Below are positions 44,101 through 55,666 of a DNA stretch of 64,000 nucleotides, piece after piece. Each line of letters opens with the position of its first letter. Position 1 is the stretch's first letter. The stretch spans positions 1 through 64,000 of the forward strand of contig OZ017752.1 of assembly GCA_963969365.1 (NCBI GenBank). Direction: 5' to 3'. Source of the DNA: Asterochloris sp. CNOR1. Taxonomy: Eukaryota; Chlorophyta; Trebouxiophyceae; Trebouxiales; Trebouxiaceae. Below the pieces are notes generated by a model, which was not told the DNA's origin, searched no databases, and saw nothing but the letters and a program-made list of their open reading frames with translations. The position numbers and the translations under genes were made by a program.

Positions 44101-47100
44101 AGCACAACTTATGTGTCTTTGTGAAAGTGTTTTCTCTCGTAACTTTGGGGGTGTGCTTCCATTGCTGTGCCAGGACATCACAGGCATGTACAGCTGTCTT
44201 GAAAGCTGGCGTCCGAGTGAGGCACAGCCAGATGCTACTCACATCAACAAAAGCTGCGAGTGCCAAAACCCTGAGCCCTGCTGTAGGAAGGGAAGGCTAA
44301 TAGAAGCCGCGCTAAAGTCTGCAGTCCACAGTCGTATGCTATTGCAGGTGGCCTAGCGGTCAGGCTGTTGTCATCCTTACTGCATCTGACCCTGCTTGAG
44401 GATGTACGGGCAGTGTGCAGCTGGCAGTGTTCCTTTAGTAATGCTATGACCATCGAAGTCACAATGCTGCAGGGGGGCTGGTGGTCAACATCACGGTTTC
44501 CCACCCTGGCCTCCTGCGATACCTGGCCATGGCTGCTGGCTTTGCTGTGCCTCAGCAGGCAACCCCTGCGCAGATGCAGTCGCCCAGCAAAGCCTTGACT
44601 GGCAGTCAGCCCCAACCTGGGAGCGACCCTCCTGGCACCACCTTTGGCGCAGCCCTCTGGAGCAATCTGCCCGTGCCGCTGCCTGTGCAGAGTCTCAAGG
44701 TTTGTGTGACTGTAAGATGTTTAAGATCTTTTTGAAAACTCATAGCCAATGAGAGACGCTTCCAAAGCAACCTGGAGCATCTACTTCTGGTCCCAACAGT
44801 CGTGGCTCCACATGCTCTTCAGAGATACACTTCGGCCCCATCTGCAAACAGCCAAGCTCAGTGCTTGTGACCAGCACAGTGGCTGTAGAATTGTGTGTGT
44901 GGTTGTGCACTATGCCGCTGGTCGTGTCTGATTGAGTGCAGTCTCTCATCAGACCTTTGTCAATTGCCCATTGAGGGTTGCCTTGAGAGCACAGGCCATC
45001 ACAAGGAGTACGTGTGGTGTGCTACATTCACTTGTGCTGGCTGTGATGTCATGTTGCCTTCCAGGGGCGCTTTTGAGAGCACAGAAGAGGACCAGCGGGC
45101 GCGCACTGCGCCCTGGCCCCAGCTGCAGTGGCTGCAGCATGAGCTCTCAAAGCTGCTCATCCCAAATACTGGTGCTCTAAGGCTGAAAGCTCCCAAAAAG
45201 CGAGGGCCACTTCCTTGTACAGCGGGGAAGCTGGGCCATCGATAGCACATTCCGTGTCTGCAGGTGACTGTGGAGGACTCCACAGGCAACCACGACATAG
45301 AGCTGCAGCCAGTGTCAACAGAGCCAAAAGGTGGGTGACTACCTTGGACGTGCTCATCCTTTTTGTGACCAACTGGCTTTGTGGGAAAGCCTCCCAAGTG
45401 TTTTGCCTGACTGAGGTCCCAGCTCCAGACTGCCGCCATAGAACAATGAGGAGGCGGCCGTCTTTTGTTCTTGGACCCTCTGCCTTTGTGTGAGCTGCGC
45501 TTGCCTCTTCCAAGTGACAATGACAGGTGACCGCCTGCGATGTGTCCCTCTGAGCAGCTGCCTTTGTCCAGCACACTGCTCCGCTTTAGGCACTGATTAC
45601 CTATCTTCCCACGGGCCACCATTAGATGAGACTGCAGATGCATGACACCAATACACGTCGTTGGCTGGATTGGCTGTTTCTGCTGGGTCCTGAGCGAACA
45701 CACAGTGATGCCTGACTGCAGGCAGTTGCACTGTGCTTCCAGGACGGTGGCACTGCTTTTCAGCCACATGGCAGCCGGCAGCATCAGGGCGGCTGCGGGC
45801 CAAGCAGCTGACTGCTGGTTTTGCTGGCGGGGCCTCCTTTGTGTGGGCCCTGGTCCCTGGGGCTCCAGGTGAGCCTGAAGGCCGTGCTTCGCGCCCTGCT
45901 GCACTAGGTTGCAGCAGCGCAGATTGCCTGCCAATGTGTGCCAAAGCACGCTGTTGTCGTGAGGCCAGGCTATCTTTGTGGTGGCTAGAGTGGCTGAAGA
46001 CAGTGCTTTCTTATTGCTGGGTTCTCAGCTACAACAGACTGAACAGCGCAGAGGGCTTGCCAAAGCGTGCTCTTATCTTCGAGCATGCCATAAAGAAGGA
46101 CTAGGGGTTTCAGTGCTGGGTTGGTCTGAGGGCAGTGCGTCCTGCGTGCTGGGCTTTCAGCAGTACTGGTCTGCAGCAGCAGCTTGCAAGCAGCATCAGC
46201 ATGACCAGCAGCCTTCTTTGTGTGGGTGGTTGTACCAGGTGCACCAGGCAGGCTGCAGTCTGCTGCCTCCTCTGTACGCAGCAGTGCCCCTCACCATATC
46301 AGTGCCTCCCTTGGGTTCTGCAGTGCTCTTGTTTGAAACTGGCTCAGGCCTGGCTGCAATCCACGCTACTGCCTCTCCTGTATGCGGCAGCACCCTGCAG
46401 TTCACTTGTGCCTGCCCCGTACCCCTGCAGTGCCCCTGGGGTGGACTGACGAGAGCCTGGCTGCACGGAGAAACCCATTCAACAGACTGGTCCGCCCCGG
46501 GACAGTTGATGCAGGGGCGGCAGGCCCTTTAATCCGGAGAGGCTTGTTCGTAGCAGATGTGGCCCCACAGCACTCTGCTCTGCACCTGGAGGTAGGGCCA
46601 CAGCCGGTCCTGCACTCCTACACGCGAACCTTTCTCTGAGCTCCCACAAAGAGCTGCTCTGTGACAAGCTCCCACATGTGACAGCTCTGTGACAGGTGAC
46701 TGCACTGGCTGCACATGATTCCAGCCCAGTGCTGCTCACCAATGCAGGCTGCCAGTGCTGCCGTTGGCTGCCGGCAGGTAGGCCATGACATCTTAGCTAG
46801 GCTTCAGAGGTAAACCTGCTTGACATGTGCCTGCTTGACTCCTCCTCCTAAATTGTAATCACCACCTCTTAGGGCCCAGAGCTGGTGTGCAGGTCTAGAC
46901 AGAGTGGTATGCCATGGTGTCTCTCTCGGCTATGCTCCAGAGCTGCACCTGCTTACTTGCACGCCTACTTGGCTTCTGGTTCTGCGTTGCGGTCAGTACC
47001 CCTTAAGGCCCACAGCTGATGTGCAGGTCCAGGCAGACGGGTATGCCATGGTGTCTCTCTCGGCTATGCTCCAGAGATGCACCTGCTTAATTGCACGCCT

Positions 47101-50100
47101 ACTTGGCTTCTGATTCTGCGTTGCGGTCAGTACCCCTTAGGGCCCACAGCTGATGTGCAGGTCCAGGCAGACGGGTATGCCATGGTGTCTCTCTCGGCTA
47201 TGCTCCAGAGATGCACCTGCTGAATCACACGCCTACTTGGCTTCTGATTCTGCAACTTGGCTTCTGATTCTGCAATGCGGTCAGTACCCCTTAGCGCCCA
47301 CAGCTGATGTGCAGGTCCAGGCAGACGGATATGCCATGGTGGGGGAGCAGCTGCCCATAGACTGCATCGTTGCGGCTGCAGGGGCGGTGCACGACTGCCG
47401 CCTGGCCGTAACTGCCAAGTACAGGGAGGGCACAGAGGTGCCCACCATCACAGTGCGGGGGCGTTCAGGTGAGCAGCATCTCTGCCACAAACGCTTGCCT
47501 GCCACAGTGTTGGTCGATCTGACTTGTGAGTCATGATTGCAGACTGATCAGGATCGTGTTGCCTTGGCTTGGCATTCACGTTCCATAAGGCCAGCCACAG
47601 CATCTGCCGCATCTGTCTCTCTGTGTTTGCACAGACATGAGTATGGTGCTGTGCAGGATCTGACGGTGAGGACGTCCCCAGCGGGGCAGGGGTTTTGAGC
47701 GACATTGCTGTGCCGGACCTACAGGAGGGCGGCCGGCACACTGCGCACCTGCTGGTGCACACGCCCCACAGGGGGCAGGTCATCCTGGGCTTCAAGCTGC
47801 AGGGGGCCCAGGTGAGCCGCGTGCCTGCCAGTACAGTGAGACAAGAAGCAGCAATAACAACAATACAACAGACCAGCCCCCCTGCAAGCATCAAGTGGGA
47901 CTCTAGGTCGTGGGCCGAGATGAGCTGCATACCCACCAGTACAATGAAGCAAGAGCAGCAATACTGACAGCCCAGCCCCCTCCCGCAAGCATGGCATGGG
48001 CCTCCACATTGCTGGCCAGTGCCACTTGCTGCATCCAGGCCGGTGCAGCAGCAGTTTGCACGCTCACATCTGCACTGCAGCAGATGCAAAGCTGTTTTGT
48101 GTGGCTGCACCTGCTGCTCAGCAGCCTGCTGTGCTTCACTGCCACAGTGATGAGCACAAACCGCCTGGAGCAGACTGGTGCTGCAGGCTCGACCAGGCAT
48201 TGCAGCAGCAGCCAAAGAGATTGCCCTGCCGCGACAGAGTGGGGCTGCATGCTCACCTCTGCAGTGCAGCTCATGCGTAGGCTTGGTCCCCTGCCGTGCA
48301 GGCTGCGGGTCAGCAGGTGCAGGAGAGGGCTGTCCGCGAAGTGCACGTGGAACCGCCCTTTGCCCTGGCCAGCTGCGTCTCAGCCGCTGCGCGCTGCCAG
48401 AGCCTGCTGGTGCGCAGCAGCAGCCCTGACGGGGCCCCAAGTATAGGCCCAGAGGCCACGGTCCTGCCTGTGGGGGAGCCTGCGGTGCTGTCTGCCACGC
48501 TGCGCGTGACTGCGCCCTGTGAGGTGGGTCTCCACAGGTCAGACTTTCACTGGTTGTGCTGTGCATGAAGTGAGCAGCTCTGCCTGATGGGAGCCTGGTG
48601 CTCAGCCGGCGCAAGCAGCTGCAAAGGAGGTAAATCTCACCCTGCTGTGAGGAGTGCAGCAGCAGGCCAGCCCTCCTTGCACCCAGACGCTGCTGGCCGC
48701 GTACCAGGCAGCCGCAGCTGCAAGCATCTGGGGTGGCAGTACGAGCCAACGCCAGCTATGTGCCCTGTACACGCCAGAACATCCAGGCCTTACCTGAAGG
48801 CATCAGGGGTGGACCCAGCAGGGGAGGAGTACCTGCCGAAGCCTGCGCTGCGCCCCACGCATGCCATGGGATCCAGGTCTCCGCCGCGTGCAGGTGCAGC
48901 TGCTTGGCGTGGAGGCGGTACCGCTGGAGGGGGGGGAGCAGCAGGCCAGCGTGCTGGAAAGCGTGACAGCGCTGGCGGGGCCGGCATCGGTCACCCTGCG
49001 CACGGGTGACCGGCACTGCTGCCTGTTCAGGGTGTGGCACGACGAGGCTTCTAAGTCACTGCCACTGGGCCATCTGCGGGTCACCTGGCGGCGCCCCAGG
49101 TGGGTTGCTGCACTGCCGGCCATCCGACTGTGGCAGGGCAGGTGTGTCAGGGCGCTCTCACAGGCACCCACGGGCCACCCGGCGGCGCCTCAGGTGGGTC
49201 GCCGCGTTGCTGCCCGATGGAGCTGTGGCTGCCCTGGAAAGGGGTGAGATGGGCGCTGAGGTGGGCGCTCACAAGCCGGCTATGCCTGCAGGCAGCCCGA
49301 TTCATCAGGAACCAGAGGTCACGACGAACTATTCTGTTTTAGGGATCTACCCTGCGCATATATAGTTGCATTGCCTGCAGGCTGCCCCATTGAGCAAGCT
49401 TCAGAGACCGTCACCAGCACCCCTGGGAAGGCAGGGAACGGGCACTAAAATCTTTCTCTAAGGCCTGCAGGATGCCCCATGCACCAGGAGCCAGCGCAGC
49501 CAGCGAATCACAAGCAGCAGCGCCGCAGGGGGCGGCGGCCAGCCAGGAAGTGACGCCGCTGTCGCCCATGCCTGCTCAGCCAGGGGAGCAGCTGGGGGAC
49601 CTGCCTGCGGTGGTGTCTCTGCTGCCGCTGCCAGCCGTGGCCTTCGAGCAGCCGCTGCTGTCCACAGAGCTGCGGTACCCTCTGCAGGTGGGCAGCTGTC
49701 CCTTTTTGTTCTTTCCCTTGTTTGCCTTCAGGCAGACATCTGCTGCAACCCTCTGGCAGGTCTTTTTGCTTGTGTGCACATGGTCACCTGCCGGGACCCT
49801 TGCACTTCAGGACTCTGATCAGTGCCTGTTGCTGATGAGCATCTGGCTGTGGCTATGTGTAATCTTGGCACGACATCATATGAGCACTCATCTGCTGCAC
49901 CTGCGCCTCCACCGTCAGCATCACCACAGCAGGAGAAAACTTATGAGTGGTACAGGAAGTCACCCCTAAACAAGAGTTGTCTTGCGCATGCAGGCCGCTG
50001 CAGGAGAGCCTTTTGGGTTGAGCCTCGTGTTGCAGAGCAGCACAGGGCTGCTGGAGGAGCTGTCCGTTGCAGTGGCAGAGGCTGCAGGGTTTCTCTTGGC

Positions 50101-50509
50101 AGGTGGGCTACAGGTCTTTTGGAGACTGCCCCCAAAGAAACACACTGGGGCAGCTCCGCCTTACTGCATGAGAATGAGATGCTGTGAGTTGAGGAGCCTA
50201 GCTAGTTGGCCCCCAAATACATGAGATATGTTCATGTTTGCTGCAGGCTCCAAGCAGGTCAGCCTGCAGCTAGCCCCAGGGCAAGGTGTTACCCTTTCCT
50301 GGCAGCTCTTGGCATACAATGCAGGGGCCATCAGGCTACCTGCCGTCACAATTCACTCAGCCCGCCACAGTGCCAGCTTGAATGCTACCTATGAACGCCA
50401 TGTATTTGTGCGGCCCATGCCTGTCACTGGTGCGCCCACCCCTCAGATGCCACAGCCTAGCCTGGAATCCATGGCCCTGAGCCCTGCACCCCAGCCCTCC
50501 CTCATTTGA
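38184..50509 (+). CDS. TRAPPC11: TRAPPC11 (TRAPP complex subunit 11, foie gras / gryzun protein)
   Basis: Supported exons: 38184-38358, 38422-38474, 38588-38649, 38996-39178, 39554-39722, 40032-40187, 40732-40941, 41049-41093, 41674-41764, 42327-42442, 42676-42862, 43571-43659, 43911-44022, 44473-44699 (or to 44711), 47304-47468, 47657-47811, 48302-48523, 48894-49031, 49471-49687, 49994-50102, 50247-50509. Exons between 44.7 and 47.3 kb, and one near 49.2 kb, are unresolved. TRAPPC11 is a large TRAPP subunit acting in ER-Golgi and Golgi traffic. Matching blocks are QFYPQELTTPPLTLVALLG, APLGILKANWLAKHRQQRP, FRADWQTAVKGYQTAYAEVQ, FYLSAASAAVEQRRAAQRMH, SVAGIYRREHWEGPLAEVLL and the C-terminal gryzun-like beta-rich region (ASVTLRTGDRHCCLFR; GEPFGLSLVLQSSTGLLEEL). 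Two introns start with GC, not GT (38475 and 40942). Introns are full of ghost exon copies. The start at 38184 is the first in-frame ATG; a second follows three codons later. Confidence 0.9.
39351..39484 (+). repeat. Two ghost copies of the TRAPPC11 exon starting at 39554
   Basis: The functional exon begins ATGCCTGCTGGCTGTGAGG after TTTGCTGCAG. Copy A (39351-39440) reads AATGCCAGCTAGCTGTGAGG and would encode QLAVRLAEVHPFQKVGSGLH, parallel to LLAVRPAEVQSLQRLGKALH. Copy B (39441-39484) reads GCCTGCTTTGCTGCAAGGTC then CCTGCTGGCTGTGA and is nearly identical to 39531-39570, about 90 bp away. Neither copy has the complete acceptor plus donor of the real exon. Confidence 0.8.
40111..40420 (+). repeat. 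Exon-intron boundary triplicated in tandem (TRAPPC11)
   Basis: Copies of AGGTGGCTGTGGGCTCAGTG and its followers start at 40111 (within the working exon), 40222 and 40330, giving periods of 111 and 108 bp. Copy 1 ends GTGAAG then GTGAGC, the real donor. Copy 2 ends GTGAAG then GTAAGC but has an in-frame stop. Copy 3 has its own acceptor-like TTAGCAG and stays open, reading VAVGTVLPLQRRMELLAGAV. Confidence 0.85.
40436..40610 (+). repeat. Decayed copies of the TRAPPC11 exon 40732-40941
   Basis: The working exon begins GTCCTGACCCTGCTGCTGCA. Degenerate copies occur at 40436-40484 (GCAG then GTCCTCACTCAGCTGCTG and CACAGCCAGGAGACATGA, which runs into a stop) and at 40515-40560 (CCCGGTGCACCAGCACCGCG then ATCAGGCGGCAGC). 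A weaker GCAGGTCCTGTGC occurs at 40590. Confidence 0.65.
43450..43500 (+). repeat. Ghost copy of the TRAPPC11 exon 43571-43659
   Basis: The text GCATCTTTAGGCAAGAGCG then CTGGGGTGCCCTGC resembles the working exon start GCATCTACAGGCGTGAGCA then CTGGGAAGGCCCCCTGGC. The copy would encode IFRQERWGAL, parallel to IYRREHWEGPL. The base pair before it is CG rather than AG, so it lacks a canonical acceptor. It lies about 118 bp upstream of the real exon, in the same intron. Confidence 0.7.
46870..47340 (+). repeat. 134-bp tandem repeat spanning intron end and exon start (TRAPPC11)
   Basis: Four copies of a unit containing CACAGCTGATGTGCAGGTCC then AGGCAGACGG..TATGCCATGG begin at about 46877, 47011, 47145 and 47299. 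Periods are 134, 134 and 154 bp. The last interval carries an extra internal 20-bp duplication of ACTTGGCTTCTGATTCTGCA. Only the fourth copy continues into the coding exon 47304-47468; the others run into TGTCTCTCTCGGCTATGCTC instead. Copies 2 and 3 are almost identical, so the expansion is recent. Confidence 0.92.
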
Positions 50510-50712
50510 TGTCATTTGATTTTCAAGTCAGTGGCTTCAGGTCGGTTGATACTTTGCACTCGCAAACAGTTCAGCAAATCTCAAGTCATCTAGGGGGAAG
50601 AGGGGCAGCAGACTTGAAAGCGCCCACAAACTGACAAGTTCAAACTAGAGCGGCAGCAGTCTGGAACGAGGTCAGCATGGCTGTGCAGCAGACTGAGGGC
50701 AAGTCAAGCACA
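50510..50712. other. Convergent 3' spacer (TRAPPC11 / SCAMP)
   Basis: Only 203 bp separate the two stop codons on opposite strands. The interval holds both 3' untranslated regions, and the transcripts may overlap. There is a direct repeat of GATGTCATTTGAT/GATTTTCAA near 50508-50526. Confidence 0.5.
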
Positions 50713-53700
50713 TCAGACTTGATACCGCGGCACGTCTGAGCCCTGAAATGCTGAGCGGGGCGCGTCTGAGCCAAAGCCTGCATTCTTGGCAGCCCTCTTG
50801 GCTGCGTGCTTGCCAGCTGCCATCTGGATGTCACCTCCCATATTGCGCTCTGTGCCGCGGAAGACCTTCATGGCTGCACTGGTGGTGGCGCTGCCCGCTA
50901 TCAGAGCTACGGCAAAGAACACCATGTTGACAATGCAAAAGATGGCAAACACCACGCCGGCACCTGCGGAGCAAGGAGGGTCCTGGTTTGGCCCCTTTGG
51001 CAGAGCTGAGTAAGGGGTCATGGTGAGGGGACCATGCAGCAGACAGGGTCACTGGCCTGAGCACAGACAAGCCCAGACGCTACCGGCCTGTCAGACTTTA
51101 GAGGTGGACAAGCTCACTTGTGAGACCATCAACCAGATGACATCAGCATGGAGTGGTCAGACACACAGTGAGCAGCGACGCACAGATGAGGCGTGACAGG
51201 GCGTCCCCCACTGCTGTGCCATGAGGGGCTGGGGCGTGCCTGCAAGCCTTGCTGGACAGGCCTGGAAGGGAGCCTCACCATCGTTGTCTGCGAACTGGCT
51301 GATCATTGTGAAGCCGCCCGCAGCCCAGTTGCCCACCACAGGAGGCCCCACCGCAATCCAGCCACACAAGATGGGCTGCAGGAAGGCCCACACAAAGAAC
51401 CACCACCACCTGCAGCAGCACAGCCAGATCTTAATCAGCAGGCTGCAGGAGCGCCCGATCACAAGACTGCCACCCCCAACGACGGCACAGCCCACTTTGA
51501 GTGGCCGCAGACTGCGTTCAGAGAGACAATGTGCAGGTGAAAAATTTCTGAGCTGCTGTGGCTGCCTAGACAGCGCAGCTGGGGCCAGCACAGTCTGGCC
51601 CAGCAAGGATACTACAGTGGGAACGCCTATTTTTTGCTGTTTTGCTGTAGGCGGCACTCACGAGAAGCTTTCTCCGAGTCAATTTCATGCCACCCTGTAC
51701 AGCACACTCTGGTGGCATGCTGCAGGCGGCCCACACAAACAGCTGTCCCCTCAACAGGGCGGCTGGCTGGGGACTCCTGCCACTCTACATTGCAAGAGTG
51801 CATCCAACAGCCCGCCCGCCAAGAGCTGAGGCATCCAATCGATGTGACGATGTCACTGCCGCCTGGAGCTGGTGTCCCTGGTGTGCCCCATGCAAAGTTG
51901 CTCCCTTAGAGCTGGGTGGCGGTTCCCTAATGCAGTGTGGCTTGATGGGCCCGTGCAAAGGCTGAGGGGCCAGAGCCACCTGGGACGGCAGGTACAGCCA
52001 CAGGTGACGCAGTGACCAGTTGCAGGCTATGCTGTCCTGCCCACCTGAACCCTGTGTCCCTGATGGCGCCCTTGTACAGGTTGAGGTGCCAGAGCCACCA
52101 GGAGAGCGGCAGGGCGGGCAGGCAGATCAGGGAGGCAAACAGCCAGTCCGACAGCTTCTTGTGCCCCGCAATGAACCTGCAAGCCAGGGCATGTGCTGGT
52201 CAAATGCTGGTCAAATGGAAGCCATTCGAGAGCTTCTTGTGGCCATCAGTGAACCTGCAGGCCAGTGGGAGTGCCGACAGGTGCTTGTGCCCCGCAGTGA
52301 ACCCACAGGCCAGGGCACATGCTGGTCATATGCAAGCCAGTCTGAGAGCTTCTTGTGGCCGGCATAGAACCTGCAGGCTGGGGGCGTGTGGAGAAAGAGA
52401 ATGCTGACGGTTACCTGTGCCAGGTACAAGCTTTGCAGGCCAGGGCACCTGGCTGGTGAACCACAAGCCAGCCTATAGCTTAACGTGCCCTGCAACACAT
52501 GCCGCCATGGGACACCATGTCAACCATGTTCGAAAACAGACTGCGCACAGAGGATGCTGGGCAGGCACTGCTCATGGGCAGGCGGCCAAGAGGCCTTGTA
52601 CAGTACTGACCCCAGGGCTCCATGTTGCCGCTCAAGAGCACACTGCTGCAGTGCGTGCACAGTTCCTTGTGTAGTCTGCACCTGGCGCATGATGACCAGG
52701 CATGATGCTAGGGCATCTGCTGGAAAGCAGGGCAGTTCAGAAGTAACAGCCTGATCTAGACCACATTGTGAATGCTTACAGCACCCACAAGCTTGTGATT
52801 GTGCTCAAGTTGAGCCATAGCCACCGTGACAACATCTGAACCCCAGGCCTGTCCTGACAGAGCTGGTTCATATGGCACATAATATAACGAAACGCGGCGC
52901 AGCTTCAGCTTATGGACGCTGGGAGCTGTCACTCTGCACAGTCCTCAGGGCCCCTGACCATATACGTGAGCTGGCCCAAAGTCTCCACGTCCACCACAGC
53001 ATCTGCACCTCTTTGTGAATGGAGCCCGCTTGCTGGGCCACAGGGCCTATGACATCGAGCAACATGGGCAACAGGTGGCTGCTGTGAGCTATATGACTTT
53101 GCGCAGTGTTTTTCAACCCTGACCATGCATAAGCTGGCCCACAGGGTTGACAGCAGTGACTTAGTCCCGAACTCACATGACAAGGATGACGATCCAGTTC
53201 CAACAGAGCCCCGTGGCCATGACGATCCAGGTCCCGTAGCCTACCCTCACAAGGCGCTGCCGCCCGGCTGGCACGTCCTCCGCAATGCTGTAGCGCATCA
53301 TGGGGCGGCAGCGCGGCCAGTTCTTGCGCTGCAGCAGCAGCAGGAGGGGCATGTTCTAGGGCCAGGTTCATGTAGACACTGCAGGAGCATTCAGGCAGAG
53401 GCAGGTCAAGTGCATGGCCAAGCACAGGCCCACCCAGGCGGCAGGTTGCCTGGAGTGGCTGCCTGCAGTGTGCCTGCTCACCCAGTGCTCAGCCAAACCC
53501 CAGTGTCAACTATTCTCTGCGCAAGGACCTTCATGCACATCGTACCCTCCAGGGGAGTGCAGCCTTTGCTGCCCACTGGGCCACCCCGCTGGTCTTTCTG
53601 CTAAGAAGTGCCACTTGGCACGCGACGTGAGCTGCAGCCCTGGTCTGGTGGCCACCCTTCAGGGTAGTCAGAGAGCAGCAACCAGCCTCAGTTTGTTGCT

Positions 53701-54558
53701 GGTGCCCTGCACGGGAGTGGTGGCCCCCAACCACACTGAGTTGGTGGGTGCTGCCTGTGCCACCCCCAAACGAAGCCAGCGATGGGCAACCTCAGGAACA
53801 GGCAAACCCCCCTGCCCACTTTGAGATTCCCGCCCGCTGCCTCCAGTGCCCGCTCCCTGGCTTCCACTTCCCGCTCCCTCTTGGCCAGCGCCTTCTCCCG
53901 GGCAGCGATGTCGCGATCTTGCCCCTTGGCAGCATTCTTGCCCAATTTGCCAGCATTCTTGGCGCTCTGCAGACACAGGCACACAGGCTGAGCACTGACC
54001 CTGAGAGCTGATTGGTTGCCCAGGAAGATGTGGACCCGATTGCTTTGCCAGCTGCTGGCGATGCCTGCCAAACATAGAGGAGAGCAGCAATCTGGTGAGA
54101 GCTTTTCTGCACTCAGCATGTTCGGGAGGGGCAATTGCCCCCAGCGGCCTGCCTCGAAAGTTGACAGGCTGCCCATGGCTCTTGTCTGACTGCACTGAAC
54201 GTGCAGACGCAGGTAGGGAACCTGCCAAGGCAACTCACCACTGGGACGCCATTTGCGTCTGAGATTGGAGCCACGCTGCCGTTCATTGGAGCGCCTGCAC
54301 AGCAAGCATCAAGCAGCATCGACCAAGGCGGATGCTGGCATGAGGGGCACCAGCTGGCAGTGTCTGTTGAGCGCTTTGAGGGGCAGAGGCCCGAAACCGC
54401 CAAGGTTCCTCTGATTTACCTGATGAGGTGCCTGAAAAGAGACCCCCGGGGGCATTGATGTCCACTGACTCAAACTGATCCACCTCATCTCTCATGGGGG
54501 TGGTAGCCGCGAATGGGTCACTAGACGCGAACGGGTTGTCCCTGCTGGATGGCAGCAT
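50713..54558 (-). CDS. SCAMP, secretory carrier-associated membrane protein
   Basis: Seven exons join in frame in transcription order: 54420-54558, 54239-54294, 53820-53966, 53177-53328, 52045-52176, 51279-51409, 50713-50963 (1008 nt, 335 aa). SCAMPs are four-pass proteins of Golgi, endosome and plasma membrane that recycle during exo- and endocytosis. The order is canonical: an N-terminal NPF/DPF endocytic motif (SSRDNPFASSDPFAATTPM), a coiled coil (AAREKALAKREREVEARERA), the conserved NWPRCRPMMRYSIAEDVP block before TM1 (GTWIVMATGLCWNWIVILV), TM2 (LFASLICLPALPLSWWLW), TM3 (WWFFVWAFLQPILCGWIAVG) and TM4 (VVFAIFCIVNMVFFAVALIA). The tail is Ala/Lys-rich. The ATG at 54558 is the first in frame. 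It is convergent with TRAPPC11 and divergent from the patatin gene. The intron before the 52045-52176 exon contains ghost copies of that exon's edge. Confidence 0.93.
52177..52385. repeat. Three ghost copies of a SCAMP exon start
   Basis: The exon's first bases (minus strand) correspond to plus-strand AGCTTCTTGTGCCCCGCAAT then GAACCTGCAAGCC at 52153-52185. Near-copies lie in the adjacent intron at about 52230 (AGCTTCTTGTGGCCATCAGT then GAACCTGCAGGCC), 52281 (TGCTTGTGCCCCGCAGTGAA then CCCACAGGCC) and 52347 (AGCTTCTTGTGGCCGGCATA then GAACCTGCAGGC). All keep CCTGCAG or CCACAG, that is, an acceptor-like edge on the minus strand. Confidence 0.85.
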
Positions 54559-55666
54559 GGTTGCCCGCTGCCTTGTGGCCAACCCGTGCCAATCAGGGAG
54601 GTTGATTACTTGATTACTTCAAGCTCTAGAAGTGTTGAAACACCCTGGCAAAAAGGCTATCTGCAGTCAGCCAACGATCTGTTGGAGCAGGGCGGTAGTT
54701 GGGCCCTTGCCGCTGACAAACCCTAGAGGTTTACCTTCTTGGTTTTCAACACTCTGCCATTGCCTTTGCATTCAGCCCGTTCATTGCACTCTCAGAGCGG
54801 AACGATACAGCCTGCAAGAGCTTCAGAAGCAGCTGCCTGGTGTCAGATAAGCTATAGCAGCTGCTGGGCATATCTTCAGAGGAATGCCTACTGTCTGCTG
54901 AGCATAGGACCTATCGGGTAGACCACAGCGACTCTTTCAACCAGTGAGAAGCTCTCACACGTCAGGGGCTGTGCTACCAGACCGAGCCAGGCTGCCCCCT
55001 TGTTGCCATGCGCCAGCAGGGCCTTGTCAGCGGGCAGACAGCCCTCCACAGAGGAAAGCCATGCACCCCATGTCTCATGACCAGCCCACAGACCCTGAGA
55101 AGATGCCAAACCATCACAGCTGGGAAGCGCAAGGCGCCTCAGCAGGCAGGGCAGGAGCAAAGCGGCAAGCTGCCACGTCTAATGAAAAACATCTCTAGCC
55201 TGAAACTGCCCAGCAGGCTTGGGCGGCAGCAGGTGAGCGACTGCCTCAGGTCTCGTACTGCCCCGCGTCTAAGCTGTACTGCTGCCTGAGTCGCGCATCT
55301 GGGCACCAGAATCTGCCCGAATTCCAAAACAATGCAAGGCGTTCAGAGACTGGATCGCATTAGCTCTCTGCCTGGCTGCACTGCAAATCCGTGTCTTGCA
55401 GCAGCTTGGCCGAGTGCGTCAGGAGTCTTGATGGCCCTGCTTGATGCTGCTGTCTTTCTGGCTTTCTGGCGCCCCTCTAAGGCTGCCCATCCAGCACTCT
55501 GCCAGGCGCTTGTGACACAGCAGCTTGCCCAAAAGCAGGCGCAGACTGCAGCAAGCAGTTTCTGACAGTGCTGGCCCTCCTCGAGCTCCTGACGCCTGAG
55601 CTGTCCAGTGGGCATGGCAACTGTCCAGTTCACGTTGCCGTCTCACCCATCTGTTCACCCCTGCAG
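54559..55666. other. Divergent spacer between SCAMP and the patatin gene
   Basis: This 1.1 kb contains both promoters and, probably, the undetected first exon of the patatin gene. A plus-strand ORF opens at an ATG at 55332 (MQGVQRLDRISSLPGCTANP and on to 55565) and is a candidate for that exon, but its frame does not join the 55667 exon without a splice that I cannot prove. Confidence 0.3.

Noticed and set aside
47448-48749. Minus-strand ORF of 433 codons, the longest in the window
   Set aside because: It lies opposite TRAPPC11 exons 47657-47811 and 48302-48523, is Cys/Arg/Ala-rich without domain similarity, and is best explained as an antisense shadow of GC-rich DNA.
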